Notes under the pieces: generated by a model
The model's input: only the letters and a program-made list of their open reading frames with translations
The model's database searches: none
Told to the model about the DNA's origin: nothing
Shown: positions 16,879 through 26,043 of the stretch, piece by piece
Position numbering within the stretch: position 1 is the first letter of the stretch
Layout: every line of letters starts with the position of its first letter
Translations under genes and position numbers: made by a program
Assembly: GCA_045120955.1 (NCBI GenBank)
Contig: JBGVFH010000038.1
Span: 1 to 61,447, forward strand
From: JAZMZS01 sp045120955
GTDB taxonomy: Bacteria > Bacillota > Clostridia > Oscillospirales > CAG-272
Length of the DNA: 61,447 nucleotides
Direction: 5' to 3'

Positions 16879-19800
16879 ATGGTTTACAGAGTATATTCCG
16901 AAAAAAAGAAAAAGTTTGCGCATGAGGCGGGAAAGCTTCTTGACGATGCCCGCACGCTTCTTGGCATAAAGAACATTGAGAGCATCCGTATCATCAACAG
17001 ATACGATGTGGAAAACACCACAGCGGAGCTTTTTGAATATTCAAAAAGAACCGTATTCTCCGAGCCTGTTACCGATATCGTAAGTGACAGACTCGAATAT
17101 GACGATGACGATTTCGTTTTTGCTGTTGAGTACCTTCCCGGTCAGTTTGACATGCGTGCCGACTCGGCGGCGCAATGCATACAGATAATCTCTCAGGGCG
17201 AGCGTCCCGTTGTACGCAGTGCACGTGTTTATGTAATAAAGGGCTTCGTTTCCGCATCTGATATTGCACAGCTCAAAAAACACGTTATAAATCCCGTGGA
17301 GAGCAGAGAGGCTTCGCTTGAGCTTCCCGAGACGCTCATTATGAAGTATGAGATGCCTACGACCGTACAGACACTAGAGGGCTTTACTTCTCTCGGTGAG
17401 GAGGCGCTTGACGCTTTTATCTCGGAGTACGGTCTTGCAATGGACAGAGACGATCTTCGTTTCTGCCGTGATTACTTTGTCTCTGAGGGACGTAATCCCA
17501 CTATTACAGAGATAAGAATGATAGATACATACTGGTCCGACCACTGCCGTCACACGACCTTCCTTACGACTATCGACAATGTCAAATTTGAGGACGAGGA
17601 AATACAGGCGGCATACGAGAGATATCTCAACACCAGAGACGAGCTTGGCAGGACAAAGCCGCAAAACCTGATGGATATAGCAACTCTTGCGACCAAATAT
17701 CTCAAGGTAAAGGGCAAGCTTCCACGTCTTGACGAGTCTGAGGAGATAAATGCGTGCACCGTAAAGATAAAGGTCAACATTGACGGCAAGGAAGAGGACT
17801 GGCTGCTTCTTTTCAAAAACGAGACACACAACCATCCGACAGAGATCGAGCCCTTCGGCGGCGCAGCTACCTGCATCGGCGGTGCTATAAGAGACCCGCT
17901 CTCGGGAAGAAGCTATGTTTATGCCGCAATGAGAGTTACAGGTGCGGCTGACCCCACAGTTCCTCTCTCAAAGACTCTCGAGGGCAAGCTTCCTCAGAGA
18001 ACCATCGTTACCACTGCCGCAGCAGGATACAGCTCATACGGAAACCAGATCGGACTTGCTACAGGCATAGTCGATGAAATATATGACGACGGATACGCTG
18101 CGAAGAGAATGGAGATAGGCGCTGTCATCGCTGCTGCTCCCGAATGTAACGTAAGACGTGAGGTGCCTTGTGCCGGCGATGTTGTAATTTTGCTCGGCGG
18201 ACGCACGGGAAGAGACGGCTGTGGCGGCGCTACGGGCTCTTCGAAGTCACACACGCTCTCATCCCTTGAGACTTGCGGCGCTGAGGTACAGAAGGGAAAT
18301 GCGCCCGAGGAGAGAAAGCTCCAGAGACTTTTCCGTAATCCCGAGGCATCCAGACTGATAAAGAGATGCAACGACTTCGGTGCGGGCGGTGTTTCGGTTG
18401 CAGTAGGAGAGCTTGCTGACGGACTCGAGATCAATCTCGATGCAGTTCCGAAAAAATACGAGGGACTTGACGGTACGGAGCTTGCTATAAGCGAGAGCCA
18501 GGAGAGAATGGCTGTCGTTGTTGAGGCAAAGGATGTTGAGGCGTTCAAGGCGTATGCTTCAAAGGAGAACCTCGAGGCTACGGTTATCGCTACCGTAAGT
18601 GACAGCGGCAGACTCAGAATGACATGGAAGGGCAATGTTATAGTTGACCTGAGCCGTGATTTCCTCAATTCCAACGGTGCGGAAAAGCATATTGATATTA
18701 CTGCTTCGGCATCGGGCGATTTTAAGAAAAAATATGACACGAGCTTTACTCATCAGATGAAGAAGCTTGCATCCGACCTTAACGTATGCTCAAAGAGAGG
18801 TTTGGGTGAGCGCTTTGACTCTACTATAGGTGCGGGAACGGTGCTTATGCCTTTCGGCGGCAAACACCAGAACACTCCCATTCAGGCAATGGTAAACAAG
18901 ATATCATCCGAGAAGGGACACACAGACGACTGTTCTCTTATGGCATGGGGCTACAACCCTCAGATATCTAAAAACAGCCCGTATCACGGTGCTTACCTTG
19001 CTGTTGTGGAATCGGTATCAAAGCTGATAGCGGCAGGTGCGGATTTCTCTGATGTATATCTTACTTTCCAAGAATATTTTGAAAAACCGATGAAGGACCC
19101 CGTACGCTGGGGCAAGCCGTTCTCGGCACTTCTCGGCGCCTTTGATGCTCAGCTTGACTACGGTATCGCATCTATCGGCGGTAAGGACTCGATGTCGGGA
19201 AGCTTTGAAAAGCTCGATGTTCCTCCAACACTTGTATCCTTTGCTGTTACGACCGCAAAGGTGGACGATATCGTATCTCCAGAATTTAAAGAGGCGGGTC
19301 ACCGTGTAGCTTTGCTGCTTCCCGAATATAACGAAAACGGCATCCCGAACTCTGAGAGCGAGATCGCTCTTTACCGTACTGTACGTTCTCTCGTAGATGA
19401 AAAGAAGGCTGCGGCAATATACACACCTACATACGGTGCTGTGGCTGAGGCTGTAATGAAGATGTCTTTCGGTAACGGCATAGGCTTTAAGTTTGATGAC
19501 GGTATTTCTTATGACGATATTTTCGGCTACCGCTACGGTTCGTTTGTAATTGAGCTTTGCGATGATACGGATATAGGTATTACTCTCGGTCATACCACGG
19601 TGGAGCAAAGCATCTGCTATAATTCAAAGAGTGTTTCTATATCAGACCTGCTCAATGAGTCCGAGCAGAAGCTCGAGAGCGTATATTCCTGCAACATCAA
19701 GCAGACAAACGGCAACATTCACACATTCTCTTACAGAGCAAACGGCTACACCACATCAAGATTCAAGTCTGCGGCTCCCCGTGTTCTTATTCCCGTATTT

Positions 19801-20571
19801 CCGGGTACAAACTGCGAGTACGACAGCGCAAAGGCTGTAAGAGACGCAGGAGCGGAGCCTGAAATATTCGTAATAAAGAATCTTACCTCAAACGATATTG
19901 CAGAGTCTGTTTCGGCTTTCGCAGGCAGAGTTGCAGAGTCTCAGGCGATATTCATTCCAGGAGGATTTTCCGGCGGTGACGAGCCTGACGGATCAGGCAA
20001 GTTTATTACAGCTTTCTTCCGCAACGGTGCGATAAAGGATGCTGTAAACAAGCTGATGTATACCCGTGACGGTCTTATGCTCGGTATATGCAACGGTTTC
20101 CAGGCTCTTATCAAGCTCGGTCTTGTGCCTTACGGCGAGATCGTTGATACAAAGGACACGGATCCTACGCTGACCTTCAACACTATAGGCAGACACCAAT
20201 CAAAGATAGTCAGAACGAGAATTGCCTCCAATAAGTCTCCGTGGCTGATGAACACACAGGTAGGAGACATCTATTCAGTTCCGATATCTCACGGCGAGGG
20301 ACGCTTTATTGCAAACGATGCACAGATAATCAAGCTGGTAGAAAACGGTCAGATCGCTACTCAGTATGTTGATCTTTCGGGTGTACCGTCATTTGACGTA
20401 ATGTACAACCCCAACGACTCTCAGTTTGCTATCGAGGGTATCACATCTCCCGATGGACGAGTTCTCGGTAAGATGGGACACTCCGAGAGAATAGGCGAGG
20501 GACTTTACAAAAATGTACCCGGAAACTATGAGATGGGACTGTTTAAATCACTCGTTGAGTACTACAAATAA
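16879..20571 (+). CDS. purL: FGAM synthetase, large single-chain type
   Basis: This 1230-aa protein turns FGAR, glutamine and ATP into FGAM. Most Gram-positive bacteria use three proteins (PurS, PurL, PurQ); here one chain holds all, as in Proteobacteria and eukaryotes. Seen: linker motif DTYWSDHCRHTTF (~216), ATP site FKNETHNHPTEIEPFGGAAT, second half with GGKDSMSG, and C-terminal glutaminase (from ~975) with nucleophile Cys in LGICNGFQAL (~1071) and His in PISHGEGRF. So its glutaminase is intact, unlike PurF of the same operon. Ribosome site GGAGGG precedes ATG 16879. Last gene of the operon. Confidence 0.95.
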   Translation: MVYRVYSEKKKKFAHEAGKLLDDARTLLGIKNIESIRIINRYDVENTTAELFEYSKRTVFSEPVTDIVSDRLEYDDDDFVFAVEYLPGQFDMRADSAAQCIQIISQGERPVVRSARVYVIKGFVSASDIAQLKKHVINPVESREASLELPETLIMKYEMPTTVQTLEGFTSLGEEALDAFISEYGLAMDRDDLRFCRDYFVSEGRNPTITEIRMIDTYWSDHCRHTTFLTTIDNVKFEDEEIQAAYERYLNTRDELGRTKPQNLMDIATLATKYLKVKGKLPRLDESEEINACTVKIKVNIDGKEEDWLLLFKNETHNHPTEIEPFGGAATCIGGAIRDPLSGRSYVYAAMRVTGAADPTVPLSKTLEGKLPQRTIVTTAAAGYSSYGNQIGLATGIVDEIYDDGYAAKRMEIGAVIAAAPECNVRREVPCAGDVVILLGGRTGRDGCGGATGSSKSHTLSSLETCGAEVQKGNAPEERKLQRLFRNPEASRLIKRCNDFGAGGVSVAVGELADGLEINLDAVPKKYEGLDGTELAISESQERMAVVVEAKDVEAFKAYASKENLEATVIATVSDSGRLRMTWKGNVIVDLSRDFLNSNGAEKHIDITASASGDFKKKYDTSFTHQMKKLASDLNVCSKRGLGERFDSTIGAGTVLMPFGGKHQNTPIQAMVNKISSEKGHTDDCSLMAWGYNPQISKNSPYHGAYLAVVESVSKLIAAGADFSDVYLTFQEYFEKPMKDPVRWGKPFSALLGAFDAQLDYGIASIGGKDSMSGSFEKLDVPPTLVSFAVTTAKVDDIVSPEFKEAGHRVALLLPEYNENGIPNSESEIALYRTVRSLVDEKKAAAIYTPTYGAVAEAVMKMSFGNGIGFKFDDGISYDDIFGYRYGSFVIELCDDTDIGITLGHTTVEQSICYNSKSVSISDLLNESEQKLESVYSCNIKQTNGNIHTFSYRANGYTTSRFKSAAPRVLIPVFPGTNCEYDSAKAVRDAGAEPEIFVIKNLTSNDIAESVSAFAGRVAESQAIFIPGGFSGGDEPDGSGKFITAFFRNGAIKDAVNKLMYTRDGLMLGICNGFQALIKLGLVPYGEIVDTKDTDPTLTFNTIGRHQSKIVRTRIASNKSPWLMNTQVGDIYSVPISHGEGRFIANDAQIIKLVENGQIATQYVDLSGVPSFDVMYNPNDSQFAIEGITSPDGRVLGKMGHSERIGEGLYKNVPGNYEMGLFKSLVEYYK

Positions 20572-20631
20572 TACGGATATTGTCATAGCTTGACAAACTG
20601 AGCGGACAATTATTTGATACAGGGTAAACAG

Positions 20632-20672
20632 AAAACCGCCCGTGACATTTACAAAATGTCACGGGCGGTTTT
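20632..20672 (+). terminator. Terminator of the purine operon
   Basis: The 19-nt arms at 20632-20650 and 20654-20672 pair perfectly around ACA and end in TTTT. The symmetric A/T ends allow function in both directions, which suits the convergent gene on the minus strand. Confidence 0.9.
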
Positions 20673-20752
20673 GCTGCAGTTGCTGTCAAGTTATGATTTT
20701 TTGGTGTGTTTTTCTTTTGAATTATGAATTTCGGTAAGCGTCAAAACAAACA

Positions 20753-21412
20753 TCAGAGCAGCATTTGATTGTTTATCTGAAGCTTGAAGCGCATACCGAG
20801 TTTTTCGGCGGCTTTTTTACAAAGCAACATTCTTGTGAGAAATATCTCAAAGTAATCCATGACGGAGCCAAACGCTGTATCTATGTCTATAACGAGAGTA
20901 ATTGTTTTTTTATCATCTGAGATGTTGAGCGAGGAGCTTTTTACAGAATAGTTTACACGGTCGTGGATATCAAAGCTCTTCATATCGCTGTTTCTTACTC
21001 TGCTGCGTCTTACGTCCGATTTGTCAGCCAAAATAAGCGCAGCCGCAACCTCGTTTACAGGTACTCCCGTACCCTCGTCGTGATTTCCTATTGCGCTGAC
21101 TATTACGGCGATATCCTCTGCCTCCATATCAAGCTTGTCGAGTATTCTGAATGCCATAACGGCACCGCTCTGCGAATGGTCGATGCGGTTGACGAGATTT
21201 CCGATATCGTGCAGATATCCCGCAATTTTCGTTATCTCGCATATATGGCTGCTGTAGCCGAGCGTGTGCAAGATCGCCGACGCTTCCTCGGCTACCTTGC
21301 ATACATGGGCAAAGCTATGTTCCGTATAGCCCAAAGAGAGCAGGGAACGGTCAGCCTCTTCTATATATGCCTTCAGCGCTTTATTGTTTTTTATCTCTTC
21401 GTATGTGACCAT
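20753..21412 (-). CDS. HD-domain phosphohydrolase
   Basis: This 219-aa protein has an HD domain: HSFAHVCKVAEEA, the His-Asp pair in AGYLHDIGN, a further His-Asp in IGNHDEG and Asp in LADKSDVRRS. Metal-dependent nucleotide or phosphate ester hydrolysis is expected; the substrate is not readable. It starts 2 nt after the stop of the kinase-like gene, so the two form an operon. Confidence 0.85.
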   Translation of the reverse strand: MVTYEEIKNNKALKAYIEEADRSLLSLGYTEHSFAHVCKVAEEASAILHTLGYSSHICEITKIAGYLHDIGNLVNRIDHSQSGAVMAFRILDKLDMEAEDIAVIVSAIGNHDEGTGVPVNEVAAALILADKSDVRRSRVRNSDMKSFDIHDRVNYSVKSSSLNISDDKKTITLVIDIDTAFGSVMDYFEIFLTRMLLCKKAAEKLGMRFKLQINNQMLL

Positions 21413-21414
21413 TT

Positions 21415-22035
21415 TTACTCCTGTTTACCGTTACAAGAGCTTACAAGCTCGGTGATCATATCAACGCATTTGTCTATGCCGATAACAGCACTGTCAAGCG
21501 ATAAATGATAGTTTTGGCATACTCCCCAATCGTTACCCGTAAAGTGTTTGTAGTACACTTTTCTCTTTTTATCTTTTTCCTCAAGGCGCTTTTCGGGGGA
21601 TTTTTCGCTTTCGCCGTAGAGACGCACGACTCTTTCGGCACGGCTTTTCATATCAGCGTATATAAACACGTTGAGAACGTCGTCTCTGTCTCTGAGAATA
21701 TAATCTGCACATCTGCCTACAATGACACACGGTCCCTTTTCTGCTATATCGAGGATGACTTTTCTCTGCATTACCCACAGAAAGTCATTGACCGACATAC
21801 CGCCGAGTGCTCCGTGTGTGGACTGGGAGGAGAGAGCATAAGCAAATCTGCTCGTGGAATGGGCATACTCGCCCTCCTGCTCTACATATTTTTCGTGAAA
21901 TCCGGTTTCGGTTGCGACCTGCTTTACAAGCTCTTTGTCGTAATACGGGATAGCGAGCTTTTCCGCTACCGCTTTACCTATGGTCCTTCCGCCGCTGCCG
22001 AATTCTCGACTGATGGTAATGATGTTTCTTTTCAT
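21415..22035 (-). CDS. Cytidylate-kinase-like P-loop protein
   Basis: This 206-aa protein begins MKRNIITISREFGSGGRTIG, the cytidylate-kinase-like family signature, with a degenerate P-loop (REFGSGGRTIGK), followed by PYYDKELVKQVATETG and CVIVGRCADYIL. True cytidylate kinases have GPAGSGKS; proteins of this type are common in Clostridia, and their substrate is unknown. Start 22035 is supported by GGAGGT just upstream and by the promoter covering the longer reading frame. Confidence 0.85.
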   Translation of the reverse strand: MKRNIITISREFGSGGRTIGKAVAEKLAIPYYDKELVKQVATETGFHEKYVEQEGEYAHSTSRFAYALSSQSTHGALGGMSVNDFLWVMQRKVILDIAEKGPCVIVGRCADYILRDRDDVLNVFIYADMKSRAERVVRLYGESEKSPEKRLEEKDKKRKVYYKHFTGNDWGVCQNYHLSLDSAVIGIDKCVDMITELVSSCNGKQE

Positions 22036-22101
22036 GTTGACCTCCGTTGTGCAAGAATGAGTGTAAACCCTGACAGAGTATATTATTCTGCCTTTTAGCA
22101 T

Positions 22102-22130
22102 ATTTTATCATATGCGTAAAAAAACTGCAA
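22102..22130 (-). promoter_or_regulatory. Promoter of the kinase-like/HD operon
   Basis: On the minus strand TTGCAG (22125-22130) and TAAAAT (22102-22107) are 17 bp apart, about 70 nt before the start at 22035. Confidence 0.65.
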
Positions 22131-22193
22131 GTGAGTGTGTATATTTTTTACAATTTTTTACAGTTTCATAATAAAAAGATATTTGCATCGGTG

Positions 22194-22223
22194 TTGACGA
22201 AGCATATACTTGCGTGGTAAAAT
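22194..22223 (+). promoter_or_regulatory. Promoter of pepF
   Basis: TTGACG at 22194-22199 and TAAAAT at 22218-22223 are 18 bp apart. The leader to the first ATG is only about 20 nt. Confidence 0.65.
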
Positions 22224-22250
22224 ACGGATAGAATAAACAGAATACGCCAT

Positions 22251-24092
22251 ATGGCAGACGAGGTTATAAACAAAATGACAGATATAAGAGCGGATATACC
22301 GGAAAAATACAAGTGGGATCTTAGTGCGATTTATAAAAGCGAGCGGGATTTTGAGCTTGACATGAAACGTGCGGAGGAGCTTATTTCTGCTTTCGGCGAG
22401 CATGAAAAGGATATGATAAGCTCGCCTGAGTGTCTATATAACACCTTTTCGGATTATTTTGAGGCGGACAGGGTGCTTGAGAAGCTGTACGAGTATGCTG
22501 CTCGCAGCTTTGATGTTGATACTTCTGTCAACAAATATCAAGCTATGTGTGCAAAGGTGCTCGACCTTTACAACAAGCTCGGCGAGGTATCGTTTTTCTT
22601 CTCTCCGTACCTTTTGCGCCTTGAAAAAGACACACTTGAGAAGTGGTTTGGAGAGTATCCGCAGCTTGAATACTACCGCCGCTCAATAGAGGTGGAGTTT
22701 CGATACAAAGAGCACACGCTCTCGGATGAGGGGGAGAAGATATATTCACAGCTGCGCAAGTGTTTGGGCACGCACGACGATATTTACGGTATTTTTAAAA
22801 ACTCGGATATGCGTCATGGCAAGGTCAGAGGTGAGGACGGGAAGCTCATCGAGCTTACAGACGCAAACTACATCATGTTTTTGATGAGTGAGGACAGGCG
22901 CGTGCGCCGTTCTGCTTTTAGATGTATGTACAAGACATACGAGCAATATAAGAACACCTTTGCTACTATCATCAACGGCTTTGTTAAGGAAAAGACGGCT
23001 GTTGCGGCTCTGCGCAAATTTCCCGACAGCATCACTGCATCGACCTTCTCGGACGAAGTAACGCCTCAGATATGCAACAATCTAATGGACACGGTAGAGA
23101 AAAATCTTGCGCCGTTGTTTGATTATTACAAGCTGAAAAAAGAGTTTTTGGGGCTTTCAAAGCTTCATATGTATGACCTGTATGTTCCGCTCATCTCCGA
23201 GTATGAAAGAAAATACACATACGAGGAGGCGGTAGAGGAGGTGCTGGATACGGTGAAGATACTCGGAGACGGGTATCACGGCATTCTCTCGGACGGCATC
23301 AAGAAAAAGGGATGGGTGGATGTATATCCCAACAGAGCAAAGAGAGGCGGTGCGTACAGCTCGGGCTGTTATGACACAGAGCCGTATATTCTCATGAACT
23401 TTATGGGGCGCTTTGATGATGTGTCAACTCTTGCGCATGAGGCGGGACACAGTATGCACAGCTATTTTTCAAGGCACAGCAATGCGGCACACGAGTCAAA
23501 TTACACTATATTCGTTGCTGAGGTAGCATCGACCGTAAATGAGCTGCTTTTGTGTTCGAAGCGTTTGCGTGAGTCGCAAAATGACATTGAAAAGCTGTCT
23601 GTTCTCAATCATCTCATGGAGACATACAAGGGCACGCTGTTCCGCCAGACGATGTTCTCAAGGTTTGAGGCACGGATGCACTCCCTCTCGGAGCAGGGCG
23701 AGCCGCTTACAGCGGAGCTTTTATGCGATGAATACTACAAAACGGTCAAGCAATATTTCGGAGATGCGGTCGTATGTGACAAGGAGATTGCATATGAATG
23801 GATGAGAATCCCGCATTTCTACTACAATTTTTATGTTTACAAGTATGCTACCTGTATTTGCGCCGCTTCCGCTATCGTGAAAAGGATAGAGGGCGAGGGC
23901 GAAGAGTATGTAAAGAAATACATTGATTTTCTCTGCTGCGGAGGCTCAAAGAGTCCTATAGACAGCTTGCTCGTTGCCGAGATAGACCTTCGTGAGCCGT
24001 CGGTCATTGATGATGCGATAGAGATGTTTTCTGATACTGTGGAGCAGTTTAAAGAGATATGGCGCAAATGCAAAAGCGAGGGAAAAATATAA
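22251..24092 (+). CDS. pepF: Oligoendopeptidase F (M3 family)
   Basis: This 613-aa cytoplasmic zinc peptidase cleaves short peptides. The zinc site is intact: HEAGHSMHSYF (about residues 392-402), with the downstream glutamate in FVAEVAST. The N-terminal helical region DIPEKYKWDLSAIYKS matches the family. ATG 22251 has no clear ribosome site; ATG 22275 has GAGG upstream, so the true protein may be 8 residues shorter. A strong terminator follows. Confidence 0.94.
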   Translation: MADEVINKMTDIRADIPEKYKWDLSAIYKSERDFELDMKRAEELISAFGEHEKDMISSPECLYNTFSDYFEADRVLEKLYEYAARSFDVDTSVNKYQAMCAKVLDLYNKLGEVSFFFSPYLLRLEKDTLEKWFGEYPQLEYYRRSIEVEFRYKEHTLSDEGEKIYSQLRKCLGTHDDIYGIFKNSDMRHGKVRGEDGKLIELTDANYIMFLMSEDRRVRRSAFRCMYKTYEQYKNTFATIINGFVKEKTAVAALRKFPDSITASTFSDEVTPQICNNLMDTVEKNLAPLFDYYKLKKEFLGLSKLHMYDLYVPLISEYERKYTYEEAVEEVLDTVKILGDGYHGILSDGIKKKGWVDVYPNRAKRGGAYSSGCYDTEPYILMNFMGRFDDVSTLAHEAGHSMHSYFSRHSNAAHESNYTIFVAEVASTVNELLLCSKRLRESQNDIEKLSVLNHLMETYKGTLFRQTMFSRFEARMHSLSEQGEPLTAELLCDEYYKTVKQYFGDAVVCDKEIAYEWMRIPHFYYNFYVYKYATCICAASAIVKRIEGEGEEYVKKYIDFLCCGGSKSPIDSLLVAEIDLREPSVIDDAIEMFSDTVEQFKEIWRKCKSEGKI

Positions 24093-24112
24093 GCTATATG
24101 TAAATAAAAAGT

Positions 24113-24154
24113 CGGTCGGGGTACCCTTGTAATTTAGGGTGCCTCGACCGTTTT
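24113..24154. terminator. Bidirectional terminator after pepF
   Basis: Arms 24113-24127 and 24136-24150 pair with one G-U pair and are flanked by an A-rich 5' side and TTTT, so it can serve pepF and the convergent sigF operon. Confidence 0.85.
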
Positions 24155-24247
24155 CATGTGTGTGATATTTGGGGTGGGGTGTCTTTTTATAATGCTCGTT
24201 AAATTAGGGGGGGTTACTCACAACAATTTCCCGTATGATAACTTTTA

Positions 24248-25015
24248 CTATGTCATTTGCGAGCGCAAGAATGACAGTATCTTTTTTTCTTCTCTTGACA
24301 CTTTGACCTGTGTGAGTGACAGAAGCTCGGCAGTTTTTTGTTGAGACATATCCTTGAAATAACGGCAGGTGACGATCTTACGCCAGAGGGGCGGCAGCTT
24401 TGAGAGTGCTTGCGACAGGGCAATTCTGTCAAAGGTACGTTCGCACTCATCCTCATCATACAGCATATGCTCTATGCTTGCTTTTTCATCGTCAAATATC
24501 GGCTCGCTGAGCATTGTTACGGGGCTGACTGCCTCAAGCGCATCCGATGCTTCCATAGGGGATACGCCGAGGCGTTCGGCAAGCTCGGCGATACCCGGTT
24601 CTGAGCCTTGTGCGGCGATGTATTTCTCACGTTCGCGCAAAAGCATGGCACCGAGCCGTTTTTGCTCTCTTCCTATTTTTATAAGTCCATCGTCGCGCAG
24701 AAATCTTTTGATCTCTCCCATGATAAGGGGGACTGCATATGTTGAAAAGGCACAGCCTCGTGTTTGGTCAAATGAGCGGATCGCCTTGAGCATTCCGATG
24801 CTTCCTATCTGCACAAGATCTTCATACTCGACCCCTCTTCCCAGAAACCTTTGCGCTATTGCTCTGACAAGTCCTCCGTTTATTTCGCATAGTCTTCTGC
24901 ACGCATCTTCGTCTCCTTGCTGTGAAAGTATGAGCAGCTGCAGATTTTCTTCATAGCTGTCTTTCTTTGTTTTTTTCTCATCTGTTACTTTTGGTGGATC
25001 TTTGCATAAATTCAT
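24248..25015 (-). CDS. sigF: Forespore sigma factor sigma-F
   Basis: This 255-aa sigma-70 protein has region 2 (EYEDLVQIGSIGMLKAIRSF and FSTYAVPLIMGEIKRFLRD), region 3 (SEPGIAELAERLGVSPMEA) and region 4 (LPPLWRKIVTCRYFKDMSQQ). It is the third gene after spoIIAA and spoIIAB, the standard order of the spoIIA operon, which fixes it as sigma-F rather than sigma-B or sigma-G. It starts early forespore gene expression once released from SpoIIAB. This is the best evidence that the organism forms spores. Confidence 0.93.
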   Translation of the reverse strand: MNLCKDPPKVTDEKKTKKDSYEENLQLLILSQQGDEDACRRLCEINGGLVRAIAQRFLGRGVEYEDLVQIGSIGMLKAIRSFDQTRGCAFSTYAVPLIMGEIKRFLRDDGLIKIGREQKRLGAMLLREREKYIAAQGSEPGIAELAERLGVSPMEASDALEAVSPVTMLSEPIFDDEKASIEHMLYDEDECERTFDRIALSQALSKLPPLWRKIVTCRYFKDMSQQKTAELLSLTQVKVSREEKKILSFLRSQMT

Positions 25016-25030
25016 GCTTTTTTCTTCGGG

Positions 25031-25477
25031 TCATACACGGGCTTTTAGCTGTTTTGTCATGCTGACCCTTGTTCCCTTTCCCTTTTGGGAGTAGATGCTC
25101 ACGCCTCCCATAAAGCTTTCCATAACAGAAAATCCCATGCCGCTTCTCTCTCCGCTTGTATCGGTCGTGAAAAGAGGGGTCCTTGCCATGTCAACGTCCT
25201 CAATACCGCAGCCTTTATCCTTTATGTCGATCTTGAGCGAACGGTCGCTGTAGAGAATTACTGTTATGTAAATTGTTCCGCCGAGGTTTTTATATGCATG
25301 AACGATACAGTTTGTTACCGCTTCGCTTACCGAGCATTTTATATCTGCGAGCTCTTCTATGGTTGGGTCGAGCTGTGAGCAAAACGCTCCTATTACGGAG
25401 CGTGCTACTCCCTCGTTTACCGATATTGAGGGCAGAGTGAGTTTCATTATATTAGTCTGTGTTTTTTTCTGCTTCAT
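25031..25477 (-). CDS. spoIIAB: Anti-sigma-F factor SpoIIAB
   Basis: This 148-aa GHKL-type serine kinase holds sigma-F inactive and phosphorylates SpoIIAA. The ATP-binding boxes are visible: SEAVTNCIVHAY (N-box), KDKGCGIEDVDMA (G1) and SGMGFSVMESFM (G2). GGAAGGA precedes its ATG. Its stop and the sigF start are 15 nt apart. Confidence 0.94.
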   Translation of the reverse strand: MKQKKTQTNIMKLTLPSISVNEGVARSVIGAFCSQLDPTIEELADIKCSVSEAVTNCIVHAYKNLGGTIYITVILYSDRSLKIDIKDKGCGIEDVDMARTPLFTTDTSGERSGMGFSVMESFMGGVSIYSQKGKGTRVSMTKQLKARV

Positions 25478-25498
25478 TTTTTCGTCCTTCCGTTTTTG

Positions 25499-25828
25499 TT
25501 AGATTGCCTTTCCTATAAAATCAAACATTTTATCCGCTCCCGCAAGTGAGAGTATTTTCATTATTCTTTCGCTGCAGCCCGTGAGCTTGAGCTCGCATCC
25601 GATATCCTTTGCTCTCTGGTATCTGCCGAGCAAAAGCCCGAGTCCCGATGAGTCCATGAATTCTATTCCCGACAGGTCAAGGATGAGCGTTTCGGGGCGG
25701 TTGAGATACATTTCGTTATCAATACGTTCGCGAAGAGTGCGTGCACTGTGATGATCGATGTCTCCTTTGGGGGATATGGTCAGCTTTTGACCGTCTGCTG
25801 TGACAATGATTTTTGATGCTCGTAACAT
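25499..25828 (-). CDS. spoIIAA: Anti-anti-sigma factor SpoIIAA
   Basis: This 109-aa STAS protein frees sigma-F by binding SpoIIAB. LILDLSGIEFMDSSGLGLLLG contains the phosphorylatable serine of the family (MDSSGLGLLLG), and GDIDHHSARTLRERID matches the N-terminus. The start at 25828 gives the usual family N-terminus; a longer frame to 25894 runs into the upstream hairpin. First gene of the spoIIA operon. Confidence 0.93.
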   Translation of the reverse strand: MLRASKIIVTADGQKLTISPKGDIDHHSARTLRERIDNEMYLNRPETLILDLSGIEFMDSSGLGLLLGRYQRAKDIGCELKLTGCSERIMKILSLAGADKMFDFIGKAI

Positions 25829-25886
25829 TTTTCTGCCTTTCTGCTGATATTGTTTTTTCTTAACATTTTCCATACTAACACAAAAA

Positions 25887-25918
25887 CACCGCACATTTTG
25901 TCTAAACCTGTGCGGTGT
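25887..25918 (-). terminator. Hairpin upstream of spoIIAA (terminator of the rhomboid-like gene)
   Basis: On the minus strand the ends of AACACCGCACA and TGTGCGGTGTT pair around about 12 nt and lead into TTTTGTG. It separates the upstream rhomboid-like gene from the spoIIA operon. Exact limits are approximate. Confidence 0.6.
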
Positions 25919-25932
25919 TAAAATTTATTTTA

Positions 25933-26043
25933 TTTTTATTGCATAGGAAATTTTGTAATTACGCCCCGCCGTTTGGTTGAGTTAAAGAAAATCCAAAGAT
26001 ACAATAGGCGGGAGGATGGATGCGGGCACTGTCCGCTTTTTAT
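25933..26043 (+). repeat. Dispersed structured element, copy A
   Basis: One of four copies of an approximately 110-bp non-coding element. Order of parts: TGCATAGGAAATT box, outer stem CCCGCC (25965-25970) with GGCGGG (26007-26012), inner stem TTTGG/CCAAA, GAGGATGG, then a GC hairpin (26022-26036) and T-run. It lies between the rhomboid-like gene and spoIIA and points against both. Confidence 0.8.

Noticed and set aside
17994..18740. 248-codon minus-strand frame within purL
   Set aside because: Serine/proline-rich shadow of a highly conserved enzyme; no independent evidence.
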